64,000 nt of DNA from Anaerotignum sp. (GCF_030625865.1 NZ_DAOUQB010000002.1:49622-113621); one strand, 5' to 3'; shown: positions 43,852 through 53,782, counted from the stretch's first letter. Made by a program: numbers and translations. The notes: generated from the letters alone by a model not told the origin.

Positions 43852-44352
43852 ATGTACGGTAAGGAAGAAGTCAGAAAATTATTAGATACAAAAGGCATTA
43901 CCTATGAATGGATAGACCATGAAGCGGCATACACCATTGATGATATGATTCGCATGGGGTTTGACAAAAATTTAGATGTTGCAAAAAATCTTTTTTTACG
44001 TGACGGAAAAGGTACCAATCATTACATTGTTGTGGTGCGCTCCGATAAAAAAGTGGATTTAAAAGCCTTTGGAAAGGCGTTTCATTTGACGAGACTTTCT
44101 TTTGCATCTGAAGAACGTTTGGAAAAACATTTGGGACTAAAAAAGGGAGCGGTAACCCCATTGGGGATTCTTAATGATGGGGAAAAAAGGGTAAAGGTTT
44201 ATTTTGATCGGGACTTTACAGCTATGAGCAGAATAGCCGTTCATCCAAATGATAATACTGCCTCTGTTTATTTGTCAGTAAAAGATCTTTTTGACATCAT
44301 AAAAGAACACGGAAATGCAATGGAAGTGGTAGAAATACCAAAGGGAATTTGA
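43852..44352 (+). CDS. YbaK/ProX-type aminoacyl-tRNA deacylase
   Basis: A 166-residue trans-editing protein of the YbaK/ProX family. Members hydrolyse mischarged tRNA-Pro species (for example Ala-tRNA-Pro). 'WIDHEAAYTIDDM' and 'AKNLFLRDGKGTNHYIVVVRSDKKVDLKAF' with the conserved lysine, and 'GLKKGAVTPLGILND', match the ProX/PrdX subgroup of Clostridia. AGAGGGGG lies before the ATG at 43852; the longer frame from 43789 reads through the promoter area. It is a single-gene unit. Exact substrate preference cannot be read. Confidence 0.87.
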   Translation: MYGKEEVRKLLDTKGITYEWIDHEAAYTIDDMIRMGFDKNLDVAKNLFLRDGKGTNHYIVVVRSDKKVDLKAFGKAFHLTRLSFASEERLEKHLGLKKGAVTPLGILNDGEKRVKVYFDRDFTAMSRIAVHPNDNTASVYLSVKDLFDIIKEHGNAMEVVEIPKGI

Positions 44353-44461
44353 AAATGATATTTTCTTGGTGTTGCTTATTTATTTGGTAATTTCCCGTAT
44401 AGATAGATAATTTAGAATCGGATTAAAAATTTCTGACGTAATTGTAATAAGAAAAAATTCG

Positions 44462-44490
44462 TTGAGCCAATTGTATTTCTATGTTATACT
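44462..44490 (+). promoter_or_regulatory. Promoter of miaB
   Basis: TTGAGC (44462-44467), 17 bases, TATACT (44485-44490). Confidence 0.6.
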
Positions 44491-44535
44491 AAAAAATAGT
44501 GGGCTTGCCCAAAATTGCATTGAAAGGAAAGAGCC

Positions 44536-45966
44536 ATGAGGGATACAAAAAAAGAGATCGCTGTGGATGAATCAGAATTGTCACGGCAGTTAGAATATAT
44601 GCATATTATTCGTGAGAAAAACGATATGTTTGAGCATGAAACAGGAAAAAAGAAGAAATTCTACAGTCTGGCTATGGGATGTCAGATGAATGCCCATGAC
44701 TCGGAAAAGCTGGAAGGAATGCTGGACGAGATGGGATATGAGCGAACAGAGGAAGAAACGGAAGCTGATTTTGTGATCTATAACACTTGTTGTGTTCGTG
44801 AAAATGCAGAGCAAAAAGTATATGGAAAATTAGGCTGGTTAAAGCATTATAAAAAGGATAAGCCGGATACTGTGATTGCATTATGCGGTTGTATGATGCA
44901 GCAGGATAGTGTTTTACAAACGTTACGAAAAAAATATCGCCATGTGGATATTGTTTTTGGCACATACAATCTCTATAAATTGCCTGAACTAATGAATACA
45001 CGCATGGAAAGTGGCGAAACTATTTATGATATTTGGCAGGAACATGAAGAGATTGTGGAGGATTTGCCAAGTATCCGACATTTTCATTATAAAGCTTCTG
45101 TAAATATTATGTTTGGCTGCAATAATTTTTGCACTTACTGCATTGTGCCCTATGTACGGGGGAGAGAACGCAGCCGTATGCCGGAGGATATTTTAGACGA
45201 AGTGAAAAATCTGGCAGCTGATGGTGTAAAAGAGATCGTGCTGTTAGGTCAGAACGTAAACTCCTATGGTAAAAATTTGGACGAGCCTGTTAGCTTCGCA
45301 AAACTCTTACGTATGATTAATGAGATTGAGGGGATCGAGCGCATTCGTTTTATGACCTCTCATCCCAAGGATTTATCAGATGAATTAATTGAAACAATGA
45401 AAGATTGTGATAAGGTTTGCAAAAGCCTGCATCTTCCTGTGCAATCGGGTAGTAGTGAAATTTTACGTCGCATGAACCGTAATTATACAAAGGAATCTTA
45501 TTTGGAAACGGTAAGAAAAGTAAAAGAGGCTATGCCTGGGATTACGTTAAGCACGGATATAATCGTTGGATTTCCAGGGGAAACAGAAGAAGATTTTCAG
45601 GAAACCTTAGATGTAATCCGTAAGGTAGGATACTCTACGGCATATACCTTTATTTACTCCAAACGCACAGGAACACCAGCAGCCACCATGGAGAATCAGG
45701 TGGAAGAAAACGTGATCAAAGACCGTTTTGATCGTATGTTGAATGTTTTAAATCCTATGATTCATGAGTTAAATGAAAAAATGGTGGGGAAAGAGGTTAT
45801 GGTTTTGGCTGAAGAAATCAGTAAACATAACGAAAATGTATTGACCGGAAGGGCAGACAATAATGCGCTGGTACATTTTGAAGGCAATAAAGATTTCATC
45901 GGGAAATTAGTGCCCGTTAGGATCATTGAGAATAAAACTTTTTATTTTATTGCAGAAAGGATTTAA
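44536..45966 (+). CDS. miaB: tRNA-2-methylthio-N6-dimethylallyladenosine synthase
   Basis: A 476-residue radical SAM methylthiotransferase that adds a methylthio group to i6A37 of tRNAs, using SAM and sulfur. The N-terminal UPF0004 domain supplies three cluster cysteines (C49 in 'GCQMNAHDSEK', then 'NTCCVRENAE' and 'ALCGCMMQ'). The radical SAM motif is C195-x3-C199-x2-C202 ('CNNFCTYC'). The last 70 residues are a TRAM RNA-binding domain. The N-terminus carries about 35 extra residues before the domain, as in Bacillus. The ATG follows GGAAAGAG. miaA, which makes the i6A substrate, lies 5 kb downstream. Confidence 0.95.
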   Translation: MRDTKKEIAVDESELSRQLEYMHIIREKNDMFEHETGKKKKFYSLAMGCQMNAHDSEKLEGMLDEMGYERTEEETEADFVIYNTCCVRENAEQKVYGKLGWLKHYKKDKPDTVIALCGCMMQQDSVLQTLRKKYRHVDIVFGTYNLYKLPELMNTRMESGETIYDIWQEHEEIVEDLPSIRHFHYKASVNIMFGCNNFCTYCIVPYVRGRERSRMPEDILDEVKNLAADGVKEIVLLGQNVNSYGKNLDEPVSFAKLLRMINEIEGIERIRFMTSHPKDLSDELIETMKDCDKVCKSLHLPVQSGSSEILRRMNRNYTKESYLETVRKVKEAMPGITLSTDIIVGFPGETEEDFQETLDVIRKVGYSTAYTFIYSKRTGTPAATMENQVEENVIKDRFDRMLNVLNPMIHELNEKMVGKEVMVLAEEISKHNENVLTGRADNNALVHFEGNKDFIGKLVPVRIIENKTFYFIAERI

Positions 45967-45976
45967 GGTGAATAAC

Positions 45977-46378
45977 ATGACATCTGTTTATGAATTAGCA
46001 AGAAACTTAGGCGAAGAATTAAAGAAAACTCCTCAGGTTGAGGCCCTTATGGAAGCAAAAAAGGCTTATGAAGAAAGCCCTGAAATTTCTGCGGCAGTGG
46101 AAGAATATACAAAACTGCATCAGGATTTTGAAGCAAAAATGCAACAGGGTGGCATTTCTGCAGAAGAACAGAAAGCATTCTCTGAAGATATGGCAAAAAG
46201 AGGGGAAGAAATCAGAAACAACAAAATTGCAGCCGATTTGTTTGCAGCTGAAATGAATTTTAATAATTTTGTAAACTCTGTATTTACAATCATTACCTCT
46301 ACTTTGACAGGTGAAGAGCCAGCTGAGAACGGATGCAGCCCCAGCGCATGCGCATCTTGCGGCGGCGGATGCCACTGA
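45977..46378 (+). CDS. YlbF/YmcA-family (Ric complex-like) protein with Cys-rich tail
   Basis: A 133-residue helical protein of the YlbF/YmcA family (DUF964). The body is an amphipathic helical bundle ('EEYTKLHQDFEAKMQQGG'). The tail has C120, C125, C128 and C132. In Bacillus, YmcA and YlbF form the Ric complex with YaaT, which binds iron-sulfur clusters and supports RNase Y and mRNA processing. The position directly after miaB and before mutS matches ymcA in Bacillus. The four tail cysteines could ligate a cluster (inferred). AAGGTG precedes the ATG at 45977. Starts inside miaB were rejected. Confidence 0.85.
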   Translation: MTSVYELARNLGEELKKTPQVEALMEAKKAYEESPEISAAVEEYTKLHQDFEAKMQQGGISAEEQKAFSEDMAKRGEEIRNNKIAADLFAAEMNFNNFVNSVFTIITSTLTGEEPAENGCSPSACASCGGGCH

Positions 46379-46404
46379 TCAATTGAACGAGCGTTGAAAA
46401 AATG

Positions 46405-46434
46405 CCCGAGCTCCCTTGCGGGGTTCGGGTTTTT
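46405..46434 (+). terminator. Terminator after the miaB-ylbF unit
   Basis: CCCGA (46405-46409) pairs with TCGGG (46425-46429), with an inner CCC/GGG pairing, followed by TTTTT. The remaining bases up to mutS show no gene. Confidence 0.75.
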
Positions 46435-46626
46435 ACATAAGTTAACAAACGAAATAGTTTGATGAGGGTTTAGTTTGAACAATATGAAAAAATTTAAATA
46501 CGAAAAATCTGCTTTCAATAAAGCTTAAAATATAAGAATAAATACTTAAATTGCTATTTTATTTCAAGATGAAAACAAGCAATCCGTATAAGTATATTGG
46601 TGGATTATATAAAGGGAGGAACGATC

Positions 46627-49248
46627 ATGGCAAAAATTACGCCTATGATGCAGCAATACTTTGAGATAAAAGAAAACTATAAGCATTGTCTGCTTTTTTT
46701 TCGTTTGGGTGATTTTTATGAGATGTTTTTTGAAGATGCAATGATCGCTTCGAGAGAGTTGGAGATTACCCTGACGGGAAAAGACTGGGGTCAGGAGGAA
46801 CGGGCGCCTATGTGTGGGGTACCCTTTCATTCGGCAGATGGATATATTGCCAGACTTGTGGAAAAGGGCTATAAGGTTGCCATTTGTGAACAGGTAGAAG
46901 ACCCGAAAATGGCAAAGGGCATTGTAAAACGCGATGTTGTTCGGATTGTCACACCGGGGACGGTTTTAGATCATGCTGTTTTAGATGAGCGTAAAAATAA
47001 TTATATTCTTGCCATATACAGTAGCCAAGCCGGGTATGGTATTGCCGTTTGTGATGTAAGCACAGGAGAGTTCCAAACAACGGAGTTTACCAGTATTCAA
47101 GCGGCAAGCAAAATTATAGATGAAATTGCCCGTTTTTCTCCTGCGGAAGTTATTTGCAATGAATTGTTTTTGGGTAATCCTTTGGCGAAAGAAATAAAAG
47201 AAAAATTTTATTACTTTTTAAATGACATTGATAACCGTATGTTTGATTTTGCCACGGCAAAGGACACCATCTTAAAGCATTTTCAATTAAAAACGTTGGA
47301 TGGATTCGGTTTAAATAAAAAACCAATGGCAGTGGCAGCAGCGGGAGGATTATTGTGGTATCTTTTAGAGACACAGAAAAATGATCTAAACCATATTTCT
47401 TCGGTAAAATATTATACGGCGGGCGATTTTATGTTGTTGGATGTTTCCAGCCGAAGAAATCTGGAACTTACGGAAACCATGCGAGAAAAAAGCCGAAAGG
47501 GTTCTTTGTTATGGGTTTTGGACAAAACGCAAACGGCCATGGGGGCAAGACTACTTAGAAAATGGGTAGAGCAGCCTTTGCTTTCTGCGGTGGAAATTCA
47601 AAAAAGACTGGACGGCGTGGAAGAACTTTGTACTGACTTATTCCTTAGGGAAGAAATAAAGGATATTTTGCGCTCTATGTATGATTTTGAGCGGATTATG
47701 GGACGTGTCATTTATCAAAGTGCAAATGCAAGGGATTTGGCGGCTCTGAAAAATTCTATTGAGAATCTTCCCTTACTGAAAAATATTTTAGCAAGATGTA
47801 AAAGCCCATATCTGACGGAGCTTTGTGATAAACTTGATCCATTGGAAAATATCCATGAATTAATTGAGCAGGCAATTGTTGATGATCCTCCTTTTTCTGT
47901 TCGAGAGGGCGGTATGATTAAACAAGGCTTCCATGGAGATTTAGATACCTATATGCAAGCCAAAGAAAAGGGTACCCTCTGGATACAGCAGATGGAGGAA
48001 GAGGAAAGAGAAAAAACAAACATCAAAAACTTGAAGGTGCGTTATAACAAAGTTTTTGGATACTATATTGAGGTCACCAAATCAAATATTAAGGATGTTC
48101 CTGAAGGGTATATTCGCAAACAAACCCTTGCCAATTGTGAAAGGTATATCACACCTGAATTAAATGAATTGGCAGAATTGATACTGGGGGCAGAAGAAAA
48201 GATTGTAACTGCGGAGTATGAGATTTTTACGGAAATTCGTGAAGCAGTTGCTGCGGAAGTTGAGCGGATTCAATATTGTGCCTATATTGTAGCAGTGGTA
48301 GACGTATTGCAGTCTTTTGCCGAAGTTGCCCAGAGTATGAATTACGTTAAGCCTTTGGTAGACGAGGGAGATATGATTTCTGTTACTGCCGGACGTCATC
48401 CCGTTGTAGAGAAGATGATGCAAGGGCAGTTTATTCCCAACGATGTTTATTTGGATCAAGAAGAAACCAGACTGGCAATTATTACAGGGCCGAATATGGC
48501 AGGAAAATCTACTTATATGCGTCAGACAGCTTTAATTGTATTAATGGCACAGATCGGTAGCTTTGTACCCGCTGAAGCGGCACATATTGGGATTGTGGAC
48601 AGAATTTTTACAAGAGTTGGGGCTTCTGATGATTTGAGTGCCGGACAAAGTACGTTTATGGTAGAGATGTCCGAAGTTGCCAATATTTTAAATAACGCTT
48701 CATCAAAAAGTCTTTTGATTTTGGATGAAATAGGAAGAGGAACCAGTACTTTTGATGGTTTAAGCATTGCTTGGGCAGTATTGGAGTACATAGCGGATGT
48801 CAAACAAATTGGAGCAAAAACTCTCTTTGCAACCCACTATCATGAGCTCTCGGAACTTGAGGGGAAACTTTCAGGTGTAAAGAATTATTGTATTGATGTT
48901 CAGGAGATGGGGGAAGATATTATTTTCCTTCGTAAAATTAAGCGTGGCGGCGCAGACCATAGCTATGGGGTTCAAGTTGCAAGGTTAGCAGGTCTTCCCC
49001 TAAAGGTGATTCGCCGTAGCGGTCAGATTTTAAATCAGCTGAATGCTGCTGATATTACGAAAAAAGCGAAAAAAATTGCTGTGGAATCCAAAGAAAATGC
49101 GGAAGAAGCGGCAAAGCAGATAGATATGTTCTCTTTAAAGGAGAATCAGATGATAGATGAAATTTCCAAGCTGGATGTCATGTCAATGACTCCTATCGAA
49201 GCGCTGCAAACCCTTTTTGAATTACAAAAGAAGGCAAAAGGGCTGTAA
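46627..49248 (+). CDS. mutS: DNA mismatch repair protein MutS
   Basis: An 873-residue mismatch-recognition ATPase. The N-terminal mismatch-binding domain carries the conserved Phe-x-Glu-like 'LGDFYEMFFEDA'. The lever and clamp domains follow, then the ATPase with Walker A TGPNMAGKS at 620-628, 'DDLSAGQSTFMVEM', Walker B 'LLILDEIGRGTSTFDG' and the 'ATHYHEL' switch. GGGAGGA lies 6 bases before the ATG at 46627. mutL follows after 17 bases. Length is standard. Confidence 0.97.
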   Translation: MAKITPMMQQYFEIKENYKHCLLFFRLGDFYEMFFEDAMIASRELEITLTGKDWGQEERAPMCGVPFHSADGYIARLVEKGYKVAICEQVEDPKMAKGIVKRDVVRIVTPGTVLDHAVLDERKNNYILAIYSSQAGYGIAVCDVSTGEFQTTEFTSIQAASKIIDEIARFSPAEVICNELFLGNPLAKEIKEKFYYFLNDIDNRMFDFATAKDTILKHFQLKTLDGFGLNKKPMAVAAAGGLLWYLLETQKNDLNHISSVKYYTAGDFMLLDVSSRRNLELTETMREKSRKGSLLWVLDKTQTAMGARLLRKWVEQPLLSAVEIQKRLDGVEELCTDLFLREEIKDILRSMYDFERIMGRVIYQSANARDLAALKNSIENLPLLKNILARCKSPYLTELCDKLDPLENIHELIEQAIVDDPPFSVREGGMIKQGFHGDLDTYMQAKEKGTLWIQQMEEEEREKTNIKNLKVRYNKVFGYYIEVTKSNIKDVPEGYIRKQTLANCERYITPELNELAELILGAEEKIVTAEYEIFTEIREAVAAEVERIQYCAYIVAVVDVLQSFAEVAQSMNYVKPLVDEGDMISVTAGRHPVVEKMMQGQFIPNDVYLDQEETRLAIITGPNMAGKSTYMRQTALIVLMAQIGSFVPAEAAHIGIVDRIFTRVGASDDLSAGQSTFMVEMSEVANILNNASSKSLLILDEIGRGTSTFDGLSIAWAVLEYIADVKQIGAKTLFATHYHELSELEGKLSGVKNYCIDVQEMGEDIIFLRKIKRGGADHSYGVQVARLAGLPLKVIRRSGQILNQLNAADITKKAKKIAVESKENAEEAAKQIDMFSLKENQMIDEISKLDVMSMTPIEALQTLFELQKKAKGL

Positions 49249-49265
49249 AGGAAAGGAGGATTTCC

Positions 49266-51179
49266 TTGCAAAGTATTAAAATACTTGATACAAAAACAAT
49301 TAATAAAATTGCTGCGGGCGAAGTAGTGGAATCTCCTAAATCCGTTGTAAAAGAACTGGTGGAGAATGCCATTGATGCAGGGGCGACCTCGGTAACCGTA
49401 GAAATCAAAGAAGGCGGCATTTCTTATATCCGTGTGACAGATAACGGAGGAGGTATTCCCAAAGAGCAGGTGAAAACGGCTTTTTTACGCCATGCTACCA
49501 GTAAAATGAGTGAAATTGAAGATTTGGAGCATATTTTTACCCTTGGTTTTCGTGGTGAAGCGTTAGCCAGCATTGCTGGAGTTTCACAGGTAGAGATGAT
49601 GACAAAAACCAGGGAGGAAGAGATCGGTACGTTGATTGAAATTAGCGGTGGGGAAATTAAAACGATACAAGATGCCTCTTGTATGGAGGGAACTACCGTT
49701 ACCGTAAAGAATTTGTTTTACAACGTTCCCGCTAGGCGAAAGTTTTTGAAAAAGCCCGCTACGGAAAGCGGTTATGTCTCTGATCTGATGAACAAATTAG
49801 CATTGGGACATCCTGAAGTTTCTTTGCGATACATAAATAATGATACAACCATGTTACATACAGCGGGAAATGGAGATTTAAAGGCTTCCGTTTTTTATGT
49901 TTACGGAAAAGAAGCCTCAAATTCTATGGTTCCGTTGTGTTACAAAAATGGAGAGTATTCTCTTTCCGGTTTAATTGGCAAGCCGGAACTTTCCAGGGGA
50001 AATCGTAATTATGAAAATTTGTTTATCAACGGAAGGTTTATCAAAAACAAGGTTGTTGCAACTGCGGTGGAGCATGCCTATAAAACTCGTTTGTTAATTG
50101 GTAAATTTCCAGTATTTGTTTTGAATTTAGAAGTGGCTCCCAGCCAGGTGGATGTAAATGTACATCCTGCGAAGTTGGAAGTACGTTTTAAGAATGACGA
50201 TGAAGTTTATGACTTTTTTTATCGAGGGATTTGTAAGGCCTTAGAGGAACAGGTGTTGATTCCTCAAGTAAACTGGGATAAGAAAACAAATGAAAAAAAT
50301 ATTGAAAAAAGCCCAGTTGTTGAGCAGCAAAAAATTGAGGAATTGCCTTCTTACCAAGAGGTAATGGAGAATTCTTTTTCTGAGAATTCAAGCTCTTCTC
50401 CCAGTGTGGGAAAAACGGTAGATCAGCTGTTAAATAGGAAGACAGTTTCCCAAAATCAAGTTCGTCAAAGCGCAGAGCCTTTTTTGATTGAACCTACGGT
50501 GGCTGAAGAAAAGACGCTAAATACTGAAGTGGATGGGAAGATTAACGAAATCAAAGAGGTAAAAGAAGAGGCGTCAATGCCAAAAGCAGATCCATTTTTT
50601 AAGCAATATAAAATCATTGGTCAAATTTTTCAGACCTATTGGATGATAGAGCAAGGAGATTGCTTATATTTGATAGACCAACATGCTGCACATGAGCGCA
50701 TATTGTATGAAGAATTGATGAGTCGTTTTAAAGAGGAACAGGTGATTTCTCAAAAGCTATTGGTACCCCAAATGTTGAATCTGACCCCTGTTGAGGTTGA
50801 AGTTTTAAAAGAAAATAGGAGTCTTTTAGAAGACTTTGGATTTGAATTTGAAGTATTCACCGGCAATCAATATGCTTTAAAGTCAGTACCTTATTTATTG
50901 AAAGAACCAAGCGGCGTAGGGTTTTTTACAGAGATTTTGGACAGCCTGTCGGAGCAGAAAATACGCTCTGTATATGATATGAAACTTTTAGCTGTGGCGA
51001 CAATGGCATGCAAGGCTGCGGTAAAGGGCCACGATCGCCTAAGCTTTCAGGAGGCGGAGGCCATGATTGGACGGCTGTTGAAGTTGGAAAATCCATTTAC
51101 CTGCCCCCATGGGCGCCCTACGATTATTGAAATGACGAAATATGAACTAGAAAAGAAATTTAAAAGAATTCAAAACTAA
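49266..51179 (+). CDS. mutL: DNA mismatch repair endonuclease MutL
   Basis: A 637-residue GHKL ATPase that couples MutS to strand removal. N-terminal motifs are ENAIDAGA (33-40), 'DNGGGI' and 'GFRGEAL'. The C-terminal domain keeps the metal-dependent nicking site: DQHAAHE at 471-477 followed by R-x3-E, and CPHGRP at 613-618. It is therefore the endonuclease type used by bacteria without MutH. The middle linker (about 335-440) is Glu/Ser/Val-rich and poorly conserved, as usual. It starts with TTG, supported by AGGAGG six bases upstream. miaA starts 11 bases after its stop. Confidence 0.96.
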   Translation: MQSIKILDTKTINKIAAGEVVESPKSVVKELVENAIDAGATSVTVEIKEGGISYIRVTDNGGGIPKEQVKTAFLRHATSKMSEIEDLEHIFTLGFRGEALASIAGVSQVEMMTKTREEEIGTLIEISGGEIKTIQDASCMEGTTVTVKNLFYNVPARRKFLKKPATESGYVSDLMNKLALGHPEVSLRYINNDTTMLHTAGNGDLKASVFYVYGKEASNSMVPLCYKNGEYSLSGLIGKPELSRGNRNYENLFINGRFIKNKVVATAVEHAYKTRLLIGKFPVFVLNLEVAPSQVDVNVHPAKLEVRFKNDDEVYDFFYRGICKALEEQVLIPQVNWDKKTNEKNIEKSPVVEQQKIEELPSYQEVMENSFSENSSSSPSVGKTVDQLLNRKTVSQNQVRQSAEPFLIEPTVAEEKTLNTEVDGKINEIKEVKEEASMPKADPFFKQYKIIGQIFQTYWMIEQGDCLYLIDQHAAHERILYEELMSRFKEEQVISQKLLVPQMLNLTPVEVEVLKENRSLLEDFGFEFEVFTGNQYALKSVPYLLKEPSGVGFFTEILDSLSEQKIRSVYDMKLLAVATMACKAAVKGHDRLSFQEAEAMIGRLLKLENPFTCPHGRPTIIEMTKYELEKKFKRIQN

Positions 51180-51190
51180 AGGGTGGTAGG

Positions 51191-52132
51191 ATGAAAAAAC
51201 CTTTTGTAATTATTGGAGGGCCCACTGCATGTGGAAAAACAGCTCTGTCCATTGAACTGGCAAAAAGGATTAACGGTGAAGTAATCTCCGCTGATTCTAT
51301 GCAGGTGTACCGCTTTATGGATATTGGTACTGCCAAGGTGACAGAAGAAGAAAAGCAGGGAATACCCCATTATTTGGTGGACGAGCTATATCCTGATGAA
51401 GAATATAATGTTATGATCTTTCAGCAAAAAGCAAAGGCGTATATGAAACAAATTTGGGAAAATGGGAAAATTCCTATTTTGGTTGGAGGTACGGGATTTT
51501 ATATTAATGCCTTGCTGTATGATAATGATTTTACGGAAACGGAAAATGATACATCTTTTCGCCAAGCTTGCTATGCCCAGGCGGAAAATGAGGGAGCGGA
51601 GAGTTTGTTTGCCAGGTTGAAAGAGGTTGATCCTGAATATGCCCAGACCATTCACGCAAACAATGTAAAACGTGTTGCCCGTGCCTTAGAATATCACTTT
51701 TTAACGGGCGAAAAGTTTTCCTCACATAATGCAGAGCAAAAGCAAAAGGAAAGCCCATACAATGCCGCAGTTATCATTTTAACCATGGAGCGGGAAAGGT
51801 TATATCAGCGCATTGAATATAGGGTGGATTTGATGATGGAGCAAGGCTTATTGGCGGAAGTGAAAGGTCTTTTGGATAGGGGATACTCCCCTGATTTGGT
51901 GTCCATGCAGGGGTTAGGCTACAAGGAGTTTATTCCTTATTTTGAGGGGAAGGGTTCTTTGGAAGAGGCTGTGGATGCATTGAAAAAAGGTACCCGGCAT
52001 TTTGCAAAGCGTCAGCTCACTTGGTTTCGACGACAGGTTGATGGCTTGTGGGTAGATTTATCCAAGGCTGACTTTGATATGGCAATGACGGATATTTTAA
52101 ATTATTTGAATGAGAAAAATATATTAAAGTGA
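51191..52132 (+). CDS. miaA: tRNA dimethylallyltransferase
   Basis: A 313-residue enzyme that transfers dimethylallyl from DMAPP to A37 of tRNAs reading codons that start with U. The P-loop GGPTACGKT lies at residues 9-17, 'ISADSMQVYRFMDIGTAK' gives the catalytic Asp, and 'LVGGTGFYINALL' and 'KRQLTWFR' are the other family blocks. Its product is the substrate of MiaB upstream. It is probably co-transcribed with mutS and mutL. The ATG follows GGTGG. Confidence 0.96.
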   Translation: MKKPFVIIGGPTACGKTALSIELAKRINGEVISADSMQVYRFMDIGTAKVTEEEKQGIPHYLVDELYPDEEYNVMIFQQKAKAYMKQIWENGKIPILVGGTGFYINALLYDNDFTETENDTSFRQACYAQAENEGAESLFARLKEVDPEYAQTIHANNVKRVARALEYHFLTGEKFSSHNAEQKQKESPYNAAVIILTMERERLYQRIEYRVDLMMEQGLLAEVKGLLDRGYSPDLVSMQGLGYKEFIPYFEGKGSLEEAVDALKKGTRHFAKRQLTWFRRQVDGLWVDLSKADFDMAMTDILNYLNEKNILK

Positions 52133-52189
52133 CAAAGAAATGCAATGTACGAAAAACTATTTTGAAAAGAAAAAGGAAGGATAAGCGGA

Positions 52190-53746
52190 ATGAAAAAGCA
52201 ATTTTGCAAAAAAATCGTCTTATTACTAGCGATGACCTTATCTTTGGGAGTTGCTGGATGTGGCAAGGATGAAGAACCCTTACCTGAAAATACAGCGGGA
52301 GCAGAAAACACAGAGAATACAGCACAGGATGCCCAACCCCTTGTGACCACTGAGGGGGAGGAAACACCTCTATTGCAAGCAGCTTTTATTCAGGCAGATA
52401 ACGCACCCGATGTTTCTGCAAAAACGGCAATATTGGTTGAAAAGTCAACAGGGACAATACTTTTCGAAAAAAATGCAAAAGATAAAATGTATCCGGCAAG
52501 TATGACAAAAATGATAACAGCTCTTGTGACCATGGATTATTTTAAACCTGATGAATTAATTACCGTTGGTAGCGAAATAAATGAGGTGTCTCTTGATTCC
52601 AGCAAGGCTGGACATATTGTGGGAGAGACGATCACCGTTAAAAATTTGATTCGTGGGTTAATTATTCCTTCTGGAAATGATTCAGCCAATGTTTTGGCGG
52701 CAGCCGTTGCAAAAAAAGTGAAAAACAATGATAACCTAACCTTTTCGGAAAGTCAGGAAATTTTTGCCGGACTTATGAATGAAAAGGCAAAGGAATTAGG
52801 TGCAGTAAATACACATTTTACCAATGCTCACGGGTATCACAATGAAAACCATTATAGCTGCGCCTATGACATGGCATTATTTGCCCGTGCATATCTAGAA
52901 AATAGCACGTTAGCAGAGATTGCAAATGAAAAAAGCTTCTCAGGCAATGGTGCTGATAATATGTTTGCCCAAAGCGAGAGTATGAAAACGCAAGATTATG
53001 TATGGAGAAGCCATAACCTTTTGATTACTGATAATGAATATAATTATAGCTATGCTTCAGGTATCAAAACCGGTTTTACGGATGAAGCAGGGGATTGTGT
53101 ATCGGCAGCAGCTGAAAAGGATGGAGAAACTTTAATTTCCATTATTTTCGATTCTCCTGATCCGGGACGTTGGCAGGATGCAAAAAGTTTGTTTGAATTT
53201 GGTTTTAATCAATATGAAAAGGTTGAATTGGGTAAGACAGCTGATGTTGTGGAAGCAGTCCCTTTAACCAAGCATAATCGTTTAGAAGGGGATACCCTTG
53301 ATGTTGTATTTAATCAAGATGTTTTGACGTATCTGCCAACAGGTACATCGGATAAAGTTTCAAAGAACATTGCTTATGACGAAAATTATTTGGCTGAAAG
53401 CAAGGATGATGTGTTAAAATTAAAGGCTCCTATTGCGAAAGATGCAAAAATAGGAACAGTAACCTATCAAGTTGATGGAAAAACAGTTTTAACAGAGAAT
53501 GTTTACGCAGGTCGTGAAGTATCCAAGGGAACCATTTGGAGTAATATAAAGTACTTCTTTAAAAACTTTACTTCCATTGTTTTTTCTAAGAAGGGCTTAA
53601 TTGGTTTAGCAATCATTGTTGTTGTAGCTGTTCTCCTTTTTATCCTTTTCCGTATTTTTGGTGGACGAAGAAGAAGGCCATCCAGAGGTTATTCTTTCCG
53701 ACAACCTGTTTCACGTAAAGTGAAAAGAAGACGAAGAAGATTTTGA
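52190..53746 (+). CDS. dacF: D-alanyl-D-alanine carboxypeptidase (S11/DacF type), lipoprotein with C-terminal membrane anchor
   Basis: A 518-residue low-molecular-weight penicillin-binding protein that trims the terminal D-Ala of stem peptides outside the cell. The signal peptide has a lipobox-like VAGC (Cys24), and a Glu/Thr-rich linker follows. The catalytic boxes are SMTK (104-107), SGN (161-163) and KTG (293-295). The PBP5-type C-terminal domain spans about 345-445. Unusually, a second membrane segment (about 468-490) and a tail with 13 Arg/Lys in the last 28 residues follow. DacF is one of several S11 enzymes in spore formers, so the symbol is a best guess. Four S11 paralogues are common in such genomes. 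Confidence 0.82.
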   Translation: MKKQFCKKIVLLLAMTLSLGVAGCGKDEEPLPENTAGAENTENTAQDAQPLVTTEGEETPLLQAAFIQADNAPDVSAKTAILVEKSTGTILFEKNAKDKMYPASMTKMITALVTMDYFKPDELITVGSEINEVSLDSSKAGHIVGETITVKNLIRGLIIPSGNDSANVLAAAVAKKVKNNDNLTFSESQEIFAGLMNEKAKELGAVNTHFTNAHGYHNENHYSCAYDMALFARAYLENSTLAEIANEKSFSGNGADNMFAQSESMKTQDYVWRSHNLLITDNEYNYSYASGIKTGFTDEAGDCVSAAAEKDGETLISIIFDSPDPGRWQDAKSLFEFGFNQYEKVELGKTADVVEAVPLTKHNRLEGDTLDVVFNQDVLTYLPTGTSDKVSKNIAYDENYLAESKDDVLKLKAPIAKDAKIGTVTYQVDGKTVLTENVYAGREVSKGTIWSNIKYFFKNFTSIVFSKKGLIGLAIIVVVAVLLFILFRIFGGRRRRPSRGYSFRQPVSRKVKRRRRRF

Positions 53747-53782
53747 TTAAGGTTTAGTTTTTTTAGAAGCTATAGATTAACG

